From Nitrosotalea sp. (GTDB lineage Archaea; Thermoproteota; Nitrososphaeria; Nitrososphaerales; Nitrosopumilaceae): DNA of 16,208 nucleotides. Location of the stretch: the NCBI GenBank assembly GCA_031296345.1, contig JARLFW010000084.1, positions 1 through 16,208 on the forward strand, read 5' to 3'. Each line of letters opens with the position of its first letter. Within the stretch, counting starts at the first letter, position 1. Positions 6,358 through 13,069 of the stretch are shown here, in pieces. A program made the translations under genes and the position numbers. The notes under the pieces were generated by a model that was given only the letters and a program-made list of their open reading frames with translations, was not told the origin of the DNA and did not search any database.

Positions 6358-6468
6358 TCTAATTATTATAAAATAATGTACGATGATCGCATATTAGTTA
6401 ATTTTAAAAACATAAAATTTACTTTGCGAGAATTAGATTAATATAGCCTCTTTCAATGAGCCTTGGTG
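6358..6468 (+). promoter_or_regulatory. ATP synthase operon promoter region
   Basis: This AT-rich gap precedes the ATP synthase operon. TTAATATA at 6438-6445 is centred about 27 nt upstream of the ATG at 6469 and is the best TATA candidate for a leaderless mRNA. Two other TATA-like stretches (6402-6410 and 6411-6419) would start transcripts with leaders of about 30-40 nt, so there may be more than one start site. An AT-only hairpin (ATTATT-ATAA-AATAAT, 6362-6377) just after the sulfurtransferase stop could help end the upstream transcript, but it has no clear T tract. Confidence 0.4.
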
Positions 6469-6813
6469 ATGGTGCTTAACAAGCGTTCAAAATTGTCGCT
6501 TTTAGTTATAGCTGCGGGATTGACAATTGCACTATCAACATTTGTGTCAACAACTCCTGCTTTTGCTGCTGATACTTCTACTACTAGTAGTGGATTAACA
6601 AAACCACTTTTGGCAATTGCTGCCGCAATTGCAATCGCAGGTGGTCTTATTGGTACTGGTAATGCACAACAGGGTATTGGTGCTGCTGGTATGGGTATTA
6701 TTGCTGAGAAACCAGAGAAGTTTGGTCAGGTATTATTCTTCTTTGTCATTCCAGAAACTCTTTGGATCATTGGTTTCGTATTAGGAATCATATTGTTACT
6801 TGGTATACTATAG
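6469..6813 (+). CDS. atpK: A-type ATP synthase subunit K (proteolipid, c ring)
   Basis: This is the ring-forming proteolipid of the membrane motor. From the ATG at 6469 it has 114 residues. Residues 1-33 form a classic signal peptide with a basic start (NKRSK), a hydrophobic core and the 'TTPAFA' cleavage-like site before A34-D. The mature part has two membrane helices (about 44-66 and 86-112) joined by a polar loop (AEKPEKFGQ). The ion-binding carboxylate is E96 in the 'VIPETLWI' motif, matching the family's L-P-E-T. This single-hairpin form gives one carboxylate per subunit. Four in-frame starts are packed together (TTG 6463, GTG 6466, ATG 6469, GTG 6472); ATG is preferred from TATA spacing. 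It is the first gene of the operon; 12 bp separate it from atpE. Confidence 0.92.
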   Translation: MVLNKRSKLSLLVIAAGLTIALSTFVSTTPAFAADTSTTSSGLTKPLLAIAAAIAIAGGLIGTGNAQQGIGAAGMGIIAEKPEKFGQVLFFFVIPETLWIIGFVLGIILLLGIL

Positions 6814-6825
6814 TGGTTTTCAGTA

Positions 6826-7380
6826 ATGAGCATTGAAACGTTCATTCAAGAGATAGAGAACAGAAAGCGAAAAGAGCTTGAAGGTCTTGAAAAAGATCTA
6901 ACTGAGAAAAAATCAAAGCTCCAATTAGAGATGAATCACACCATCAAAGAGATTCAAGAACGTTTTTCAACTGAAGCCAAAATAAAATCCGAAAGAGAAC
7001 AAGCAAGAATAATCGAGGCTTCAAAACTCCAAGCAAAGAAAATAGTGTTTGATGCTATAAATGCCAATATGCAATCTGCTTTTGCTGTAATACAACAAGA
7101 GATTGAAAATTACACAAAGAGTGTTCAGTATAAAAAAGCTCTTGAAACTATGGTTAGTAATTCAAAAAAGAAACTTGGTCAAAATATTATCGTTCATTGC
7201 CGAGAAGAAGACAAATCAATTCTCAAAGAACTTGGAGTAACCACAAGCAAGTCAATTAAGACTCTTGGTGGAATCATTGCAGAAAACAAAGAAGGAACAA
7301 GAGAATTGGACCTTACTTTTGAAGAATTACTTAGAACCAATGAAGACCAAGTCAAGAGCTTCCTCTCGGAGAAAATGTAA
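6826..7380 (+). CDS. atpE: A-type ATP synthase subunit E (peripheral stalk)
   Basis: The 184-residue protein forms, with subunit H, the peripheral stalks that hold the catalytic head against rotation. Residues about 5-75 are a long charged heptad-type helix (coiled coil with H). Residues 85-184 form the globular domain that binds the top of subunit B, with the family-like 'LGGIIAENKEG' segment (147-157). The length is close to that of other archaeal E subunits. It lies between atpK and atpC, and its stop overlaps the atpC start (TAATG), suggesting coupled translation. Confidence 0.9.
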   Translation: MSIETFIQEIENRKRKELEGLEKDLTEKKSKLQLEMNHTIKEIQERFSTEAKIKSEREQARIIEASKLQAKKIVFDAINANMQSAFAVIQQEIENYTKSVQYKKALETMVSNSKKKLGQNIIVHCREEDKSILKELGVTTSKSIKTLGGIIAENKEGTRELDLTFEELLRTNEDQVKSFLSEKM

Positions 7381-8447
7381 TGCCAACATCACAATACGCA
7401 TCATCATTTGGTAGACTACAGGCAATTTCACTTAATCTTCTTTCAAAAGATGTAATACAAAATCTAATGAAAGCAAAAGATGAAACTGAGATGATAAAGA
7501 CCCTCGAGTCTACTTGGTATAATGCAGAAATCATAAAGGCTGCATCAGTTTTCAAGCAATCTGAACTGTTAGAAGTTGCACTTAACAGACATCTTGTATA
7601 TATCAACAAGACTGCATTGGAGGCAACTCCATTTAGTGGCAAGTCGGCTGTTAGGGCATATCTTTCAAAATGGGATATTTACAATATTGAGCTTATACTT
7701 TCTGCAAAGAGTATGGGAAGGCCAATCTCAGAGACAGAATCATTTCTTGTCTCAAGCAGAAATGTTCCTGCTGGAATATCTGCTGGAAATATCTCTCATG
7801 ATGAAATGAAGATAATTTTATCTCAAACTGGAGTTGATGGCGTTGTAAATCAACTTGTAAAATACAATTATGGAACAGTTCTGATGCAACACCTAGAAAC
7901 GTATCAAAAGACAGGCGATCTTGGACCTATGATGTCTGCATTACAGTCTTTCTATTATCGTAATTTGCTAGAGTCACTCAAATTCTTCCAAGGTGATGAG
8001 GGAATAATCCGTGATCTGATAAGAGCAGAAATAGACAAGAAAAATGTTCTCAGTCTTCTTAAAGGAAAAGAATCTGATCTTGACAAGGATATAGTAAGCA
8101 AACATCTAGTCGAGGGTGGCAAAATGACTAAAAATGAATTGCTAGATGTCTATGGAGCAAAAGATGTAGCAGAAATTGTAGGCAGAATTGAAAATAGATT
8201 CATGCTAGTCAATGCACTAGCACAATACAAGCAATCAAAGAGTCTGATCGACTTTGAGGTCGCACTGGATAAATTCATAAATTCCGAATATGTCAAAAAA
8301 TTGAAAAATATTGCACTTTCAATTGGTACTATATTCTATTTTATCATTAATACAGAACACGAGCGTGAAAATATCAAAAGGATCGCTTATGGTAAACGCT
8401 ATAACCTATCACAAGATTACATTAATTCATTATTATTAATAGAGTGA
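7380..8447 (+). CDS. atpC: A-type ATP synthase subunit C (central stalk-ring adaptor)
   Basis: This 355-residue, almost entirely helical protein is the A/V-type C (V-type d) subunit. It is a funnel-shaped adaptor that connects the D/F rotor shaft to the proteolipid ring. It carries the short polar family repeats of helices such as 'YLSKWDIYNIELILSAKSMG' (94-113) and the 'YYRNLLESLKFFQGDEGIIRDLIRAEID' region (around 192-219), which match the usual three-fold repeated domain. There are no membrane segments. The start overlaps atpE by one base and the end is 4 bp from atpF. Confidence 0.9.
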   Translation: MPTSQYASSFGRLQAISLNLLSKDVIQNLMKAKDETEMIKTLESTWYNAEIIKAASVFKQSELLEVALNRHLVYINKTALEATPFSGKSAVRAYLSKWDIYNIELILSAKSMGRPISETESFLVSSRNVPAGISAGNISHDEMKIILSQTGVDGVVNQLVKYNYGTVLMQHLETYQKTGDLGPMMSALQSFYYRNLLESLKFFQGDEGIIRDLIRAEIDKKNVLSLLKGKESDLDKDIVSKHLVEGGKMTKNELLDVYGAKDVAEIVGRIENRFMLVNALAQYKQSKSLIDFEVALDKFINSEYVKKLKNIALSIGTIFYFIINTEHERENIKRIAYGKRYNLSQDYINSLLLIE

Positions 8448-8451
8448 GAAA

Positions 8452-8790
8452 ATGTCAAAACAACAATCTGAAAGCAGTGGAAAAATAGCAGTAGTAGGGG
8501 AGCGAGAACTTGCTATAGGATATAATCTTCTAGGAATAGAAGACACCTTCATTACAAGTGGTGAAGAGGCAAGCAAAATAATTCAAGATCTTTTTTCATC
8601 CGGTAACTATAGTCTAATTATTGTAAGTGATGTTGTTCGAAGTAGCCTTCCCGCGATCTTTAGGAAAAGGATCGAAAGCTCGATTGAACCTTTGGTAATA
8701 TTCATGCCTGCTTTAGAAGGTAATATTCAAGAAGAATCTATTGCTGTACTGGCAAAGAGAGTGTTAGGAATAAGTATCCCCTCGAGTTGA
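8452..8790 (+). CDS. atpF: A-type ATP synthase subunit F (central stalk)
   Basis: This 112-residue protein is the small Rossmann-like F subunit that binds subunit D in the rotor shaft. Typical features are the N-terminal strand 'KIAVVGERELAIGYNLLGI' with G16-E-R-E, the 'YSLIIVSDVVRSSL' strand-helix, and 'PLVIFMPA' near the end (93-100). It overlaps no neighbour. Its SD-like GAGTGAG lies at the end of atpC just before the ATG, and 9 bp separate it from atpA. Confidence 0.9.
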   Translation: MSKQQSESSGKIAVVGERELAIGYNLLGIEDTFITSGEEASKIIQDLFSSGNYSLIIVSDVVRSSLPAIFRKRIESSIEPLVIFMPALEGNIQEESIAVLAKRVLGISIPSS

Positions 8791-8799
8791 TGATGATAA

Positions 8800-10563
8800 A
8801 TGGCTGAAGGAATAATCACAAGAATCTCAGGTCCTGTAGTAATCGCAAGTGGCCTTGAAGGAGCACAAATGTTTGACGTTGTTCGCATTGGTGATATGGG
8901 ACTAGTAGGAGAAATAATTAAAATCGACGGAATCAAGGCAACAGTTCAAGTTTATGAAGATACAACTGGTCTTCGTCCAGGAGAGAAGGTAATCAACACA
9001 AAAAGACCACTCTCAATGCAGCTTGGACCAGGTTTACTAAAATCAATTTATGATGGAATACAAAGACCGCTGGATATTCTAAGAGAACAAAGTGGTGACT
9101 TTATCAGTAGAGGAAAAGTCATTCCTGCACTTGACCAGAAAATAAAATGGGACTTTGTTCCGTTAAAGAAAAAAGGAGATCATGTTTCGCCTGGAGAAAT
9201 AATTGGTGAAGTTCAAGAAACTCCACTTATCATGCACAAGATAATGGTTCCTTACAATGTTAAAGGAACACTGACTGATATTTCTGAAGGCAAGTATACA
9301 GTTAATGATATTGTTGCAACCGTACAAAATGGAACTAAGACAGAGATTGGTCTATCCAGTTGGTGGACCGTAAGAACTCCAAGACCAGTTCTTCGCAAGT
9401 TACCTCCAGAGGAACCATTGCTTACTGGACAAAGAGTACTTGATACTTTCTTCCCAGTTGCAAAAGGTGGTACAGCTGCAATTCCAGGTCCATTTGGAAG
9501 TGGAAAGACAGTAACTCAGCAGCAGCTTGCAAAATGGGCTGACAGTAATGTGATTGTCTATGTAGGTTGTGGAGAAAGAGGAAACGAAATGACTGAGGTT
9601 CTCACAACATTTCCAAAACTCGAGGATCCCAAGTCAAAGAGACCTTTGATGGAGCGTACAATTCTTGTTGCTAATACTTCTAACATGCCAGTAGCTGCAC
9701 GTGAAGCAAGTATCTACACTGGTATTACAATGGGAGAATATTATCGTGATATGGGATACGGTGTTGCATTAATGGCAGACAGTACTTCAAGATGGGCAGA
9801 AGCACTCAGAGAAATTTCTGGTAGACTAGAAGAAATGCCAGGTGAAGAAGGATATCCAGCTTATCTAGGTAGAAGACTGGCAGAATTTTATGAGAGAGGA
9901 GGAAAAGCAGTTGTTATTTCACCTGAAGAGCGTGTAGGTTCTCTTACACTTGTCGGTGCAGTATCTCCACCAGGTGGTGACTTTTCAGAACCAGTATCTC
10001 AAAACACACTTAGAGTAACAAGAGTTTTCTGGGCACTTGACGCAAGCTTGGCATCAAGAAGACACTTTCCATCAATTAACTGGCTAACCAGCTATTCACT
10101 TTATGCAGACGGCATGGGAGATTGGTACAAGAATAATGTATCAGCAACATGGATTTCATCAAGAAAAGAAGCACTTGAAATTTTACAAAAAGAATCTGAG
10201 TTGCAAGAAATTGTTCAGCTTGTAGGTTACGACGCACTTCCAGAACCAGAAAAAGGTGTACTAGATACTGCAAGATCAATTAGAGAAGACTATCTTCAGC
10301 AGAGTGCATACGATGATGTGGATACATACACATCAATTGGAAAACAATTCTTAATGCTATCTACAATCTTAGAATTTGGTAAGATGGAAGCAGATGCAAT
10401 CAAGAAAGGAATTACATCTGTAAAGATTGGCCAGTTAGAATCAAGAAAAATGATATCGAAAATTAAATGGACAAAGGAAGATCAAGTTGAACAACTAGTA
10501 AAGGACACAAAGAGCAAAATGCAACAAGAATTTTCAACATTATTAACGGAGGCAACACGATAA
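8800..10563 (+). CDS. atpA: A-type ATP synthase catalytic subunit A
   Basis: The 587-residue protein is the catalytic nucleotide-binding subunit of the A1 head. The Walker A loop G-P-F-G-S-G-K-T is at 230-237. The GERGNE motif (258-263) carries the likely catalytic Glu (E259 by comparison with F1-beta GER), and the Walker B strand ends at D327 in 'VALMADSTSRW'. The A-type-specific non-homologous insertion (about residues 110-200) is present, which separates it from F-type beta subunits. The P-loop carries no intein, although archaeal A subunits often do. Length and ends match the family. ATG 8800 follows the atpF stop after 9 bp. Confidence 0.97.
   Translation: MAEGIITRISGPVVIASGLEGAQMFDVVRIGDMGLVGEIIKIDGIKATVQVYEDTTGLRPGEKVINTKRPLSMQLGPGLLKSIYDGIQRPLDILREQSGDFISRGKVIPALDQKIKWDFVPLKKKGDHVSPGEIIGEVQETPLIMHKIMVPYNVKGTLTDISEGKYTVNDIVATVQNGTKTEIGLSSWWTVRTPRPVLRKLPPEEPLLTGQRVLDTFFPVAKGGTAAIPGPFGSGKTVTQQQLAKWADSNVIVYVGCGERGNEMTEVLTTFPKLEDPKSKRPLMERTILVANTSNMPVAAREASIYTGITMGEYYRDMGYGVALMADSTSRWAEALREISGRLEEMPGEEGYPAYLGRRLAEFYERGGKAVVISPEERVGSLTLVGAVSPPGGDFSEPVSQNTLRVTRVFWALDASLASRRHFPSINWLTSYSLYADGMGDWYKNNVSATWISSRKEALEILQKESELQEIVQLVGYDALPEPEKGVLDTARSIREDYLQQSAYDDVDTYTSIGKQFLMLSTILEFGKMEADAIKKGITSVKIGQLESRKMISKIKWTKEDQVEQLVKDTKSKMQQEFSTLLTEATR
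10548..10552 (+). promoter_or_regulatory. atpB: Strong Shine-Dalgarno site for atpB
   Basis: GGAGG lies inside the last codons of atpA, 11 nt before the atpB ATG. This shows that SD-led initiation is used inside the operon even though first genes appear leaderless. Confidence 0.6.
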
Positions 10564-11952
10564 ATGACTGATATTTCATACAAAACAATTTCAAAGATTG
10601 CAGGTCCTCTAATGTTTGTAGAGGGTGTAGAAAATGCAGCCTATGGTGAAATGGTAGAAATAAAACTACCAAACGGTGAAAGAAGACAAGGTCAAGTTCT
10701 TGATACAAGACAAGGTCTTGCAGTTGTACAGGTCTTTGGCGCAACATTAGGTCTTAACATTGGTGATACATCAGTAAGATTCCTTGGAGAGACTGCACAG
10801 TTGGCAGTATCTGACGAAATGTTGGGCCGTGTATTTGACGGTCTTGGAAATCCAAAAGATAATGGTCCAAAAATTGTTTCTAAAACCAAAGTTGACTTGG
10901 TAGGTTCCGGTATTAACCCATATTCAAGAGAAGAACCATCTGAATTCATCCAAACTGGAATGTCTAACATTGACGGAATGAATACTCTAGTCAGAGGTCA
11001 GAAACTTCCAATATTTTCAGGTGCAGGTCTTCCTCATAACTTACTTGCAGCACAGATTGCAAGACAAGCAAAAGTTCTTGGAGGTTCAGAGAACTTTTCA
11101 GTAGTCTTTGCAGCAATGGGAATTACAAGTGAAGAAGCAAACTTTTTCGTCAAGCAATTTGAAGAAAGTGGAGCACTTGGAAGAACTGCACTATTTCTAA
11201 ATCTCTCCTCTGATCCATCAATGGAGCGTCTACTTACTCCAAGACTTGCATTAACTACTGCAGAATATCTTGCTTATGAAAGAGACATGCATGTTCTTGT
11301 AATCATGACTGATATGACAAACTATTGTGAAGCATTAAGAGAAATTTCCGCTGCAAGAGAAGAAGTTCCAGGAAGAAGAGGATATCCTGGTTACATGTAC
11401 ACTGACTTGTCATCATTATACGAAAGAGCGGGAAAAATCAAGGGAAGAAATGGTTCTGTTACTCAGATTCCAATTCTTACAATGCCTGCAGACGATATTA
11501 CTCACCCAATTCCAGATCTTACTGGTTACATTACGGAAGGACAGATTGTCATGAGCAGAGATCTTCACAGAGGAGACATCCACCCTCCTGTAGATGTCTT
11601 GACAAGTCTTTCACGTTTGATGAACCAAGGTATTGGAAAGGGAAGTACAAGAGAAGATCACCGAAGCCTTGCAGATCAACTTTATTCATCTTATGCACAG
11701 GGTAAAGATGCAAGATCATTAGCTGCAATCGTAGGTGAAGAAGCTCTTAGTGACCTTGACAGAAAATTCATGAAAGTTGCTAATGACTTTGAAAGAAAGT
11801 TTGTCAACCAAGGAATGGACGAGAACCGTTCAATTGAACAAACTTTGGATATTGGCTGGGAACTACTAAGTGAATTATCAGACTCTGAACTTAATCGTAT
11901 CAAGCCAGAATTAATCGAAAAGTACAGAAAGAAATCTGGTGCAGGTGCATAA
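10564..11952 (+). CDS. atpB: A-type ATP synthase regulatory subunit B
   Basis: The 462-residue protein alternates with subunit A in the A3B3 head and holds the non-catalytic nucleotide site. The P-loop is degenerate (SGAGLPHNL, 152-160), as expected for B subunits. R351 in '[14 protein letters not shown]' is the arginine finger that reaches the neighbouring catalytic site. Other family blocks are '[14 protein letters not shown]' and '[18 protein letters not shown]'. The ATG directly follows the atpA stop and has a GGAGG ribosome-binding site. Confidence 0.97.
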   Translation: MTDISYKTISKIAGPLMFVEGVENAAYGEMVEIKLPNGERRQGQVLDTRQGLAVVQVFGATLGLNIGDTSVRFLGETAQLAVSDEMLGRVFDGLGNPKDNGPKIVSKTKVDLVGSGINPYSREEPSEFIQTGMSNIDGMNTLVRGQKLPIFSGAGLPHNLLAAQIARQAKVLGGSENFSVVFAAMGITSEEANFFVKQFEESGALGRTALFLNLSSDPSMERLLTPRLALTTAEYLAYERDMHVLVIMTDMTNYCEALREISAAREEVPGRRGYPGYMYTDLSSLYERAGKIKGRNGSVTQIPILTMPADDITHPIPDLTGYITEGQIVMSRDLHRGDIHPPVDVLTSLSRLMNQGIGKGSTREDHRSLADQLYSSYAQGKDARSLAAIVGEEALSDLDRKFMKVANDFERKFVNQGMDENRSIEQTLDIGWELLSELSDSELNRIKPELIEKYRKKSGAGA

Positions 11953-11954
11953 AA

Positions 11955-12623
11955 TTGCCATCAGTAATTAACATTAGACCAACCCGTCTTGAATACATCC
12001 GTACAAAACGAAGAATTATTGTTGCAAAAAAAGGTCTAAAATTACTTAAGCTAAAAAGACAGGCACTAATTTTGGAGTTCTTTAACACAAGCAAAAGTGT
12101 AGCTTCACTTAGAAGCGGTCTTCAAGCAGAACTAGTAAAAGGATATCAAGCCATTCGAATGGCTGAGATGCTTGCTGGGGCTATGAGACTAGAAAATGAA
12201 GCCATGAAGATCCCTCAATTAAATAAATTACAAATTACTCCAAAGAATGTCATGGGTGTTAAAATTCCTAAGATAGAAGGTGGAAAAAACAATCAAGCTC
12301 TGACAGAACATCTTTTAGAATTACCACCTTCAATTAATGAAGCAATCAAAGCATTTCATAATGTACACAAAATGGTTCTTGATGTTGCAGAAAAGGAAAC
12401 AACACTTCGCAAACTATTGCTTGAGATTGAAAAAACAAAAAGAAAATCTAATGCTATTGAAAATGTATTCATACCACGATTACTAGCTGCAATCAAATTC
12501 ATCATATTTCGACTAGATGAGATGGAACGAGATACTTTCATGATGCTAAAGACTGTCAAACGAAAGATGGGTGAAAGAGAACAAGAAGCTTTACTGAAAA
12601 AGGAGAAAGAAATTCTTGCCTAG
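11955..12623 (+). CDS. atpD: A-type ATP synthase subunit D (central rotor shaft)
   Basis: This 222-residue coiled-coil protein is the rotor shaft inside the A3B3 head. The N-terminal helix has the family signature 'RPTRLEYIRTKRRIIVAKKG' (8-27), and the C-terminal helix ('ALLKKEKEILA') closes the antiparallel coil. The start is a TTG only 2 bp after the atpB stop with no good SD sequence, so translation probably re-initiates. No ATG or GTG is available that would keep the conserved N-terminal block. Confidence 0.93.
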   Translation: MPSVINIRPTRLEYIRTKRRIIVAKKGLKLLKLKRQALILEFFNTSKSVASLRSGLQAELVKGYQAIRMAEMLAGAMRLENEAMKIPQLNKLQITPKNVMGVKIPKIEGGKNNQALTEHLLELPPSINEAIKAFHNVHKMVLDVAEKETTLRKLLLEIEKTKRKSNAIENVFIPRLLAAIKFIIFRLDEMERDTFMMLKTVKRKMGEREQEALLKKEKEILA

Positions 12624-12654
12624 ATTTGTAAATCCACAACAGAGGAAATTCTTT

Positions 12655-12741
12655 ATGATAATTAGAGCGTTTAAGCTAGGAAATATTCTTGCTACAATCG
12701 GCTTGGCACTATATGCAAGCAAGCACTTTTGGAGTGGTTAA
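12655..12741 (+). CDS. Candidate 28-residue single-TM microprotein between atpD and atpH
   Basis: A short ORF lies in the 119-bp gap between atpD and atpH, in a different frame from the upstream extension of atpH. It has an ATG start, a TAA stop one base before the atpH ATG, and a GAGG Shine-Dalgarno-like motif (12642-12645) 9 nt before its ATG. The peptide begins MIIRAFKLGN with two positive residues, has a hydrophobic stretch (about 9-21, 'GNILATIGLALYA'), and ends in K-H-F-W-S-G. This is the layout of a one-helix membrane peptide. The atpH ribosome-binding site lies inside its last codons. It could be a small accessory subunit of the synthase, a leader peptide that couples translation to atpH, or chance. 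No known archaeal ATP synthase subunit of this size is familiar to me. Confidence 0.45.
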   Translation: MIIRAFKLGNILATIGLALYASKHFWSG

Positions 12742-12742
12742 A

Positions 12743-13066
12743 ATGTCTACATCAGAAAAATATGTACAATCACTTACAAAAATAAAAGAAGCCGAAGAGA
12801 AGATTCAAAAAGAAATTGATGAACAAAAGAAGAAAGTAGTAGAAGAATTAAGAAATTTCGAAATTCATGTTACTCAATCAATTACAACTGCAAAATCAGA
12901 TGGGGAAAAATTAGTTGAATCATCTATAGAGCAGGAAAGAAAGAAAGCAAATGTTGAGACAGAAAAAATTGTAGAAGAGGCAAAAAACAACGCAAAAACA
13001 ATTTCTTCAAAAATTGATTCTCATATAGTTAAAGAAATAATTGATATTTTATTAAAAGAGGTATAG
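12743..13066 (+). CDS. atpH: A-type ATP synthase subunit H (peripheral stalk)
   Basis: The 107-residue product is nearly all charged helix, with heptad repeats such as 'KIKEAEEKIQKEIDEQKKKV' and 'VETEKIVEEAKNNAKTI'. This fits subunit H (also called G), which pairs with E in a right-handed coiled coil to form the peripheral stalk. An ORF could be extended upstream to a TTG at 12689, but the ATG at 12743 has an SD-like GGAGTGG (12731-12737) and matches the family start. It is placed near the end of the operon, next to the subunit I gene that it contacts. Low-complexity helix limits certainty, but context is strong. Confidence 0.85.
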   Translation: MSTSEKYVQSLTKIKEAEEKIQKEIDEQKKKVVEELRNFEIHVTQSITTAKSDGEKLVESSIEQERKKANVETEKIVEEAKNNAKTISSKIDSHIVKEIIDILLKEV

Positions 13067-13069
13067 ATC

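Noticed and set aside
6465..6470. GGTGAT as a Shine-Dalgarno site for atpK
   Set aside because: It matches the anti-SD core, but it overlaps the candidate start codons and so is too close to serve any of them.
6455..6478. 7-codon mini-ORF (MSLGDGA) overlapping the atpK start
   Set aside because: Probably chance; there is no SD site. A similar mini-ORF (MKYANFA, 5564-5587) overlaps the sulfurtransferase start, so such short ORFs are easy to find in this AT-rich DNA.
8800..10563. Intein in atpA
   Set aside because: The P-loop region is continuous and the protein has normal length, so no intein is present.
10463..10747. Minus-strand ORF of 94 codons opposite atpA/atpB
   Set aside because: It lies antisense to strongly conserved genes and has a biased Leu/Phe composition typical of a shadow frame.
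12689..12742. 18-residue upstream extension of atpH from a TTG
   Set aside because: It has no ribosome-binding site, and its residues lack the charged helical character of the rest. The ATG at 12743 has a GGAGTGG site.
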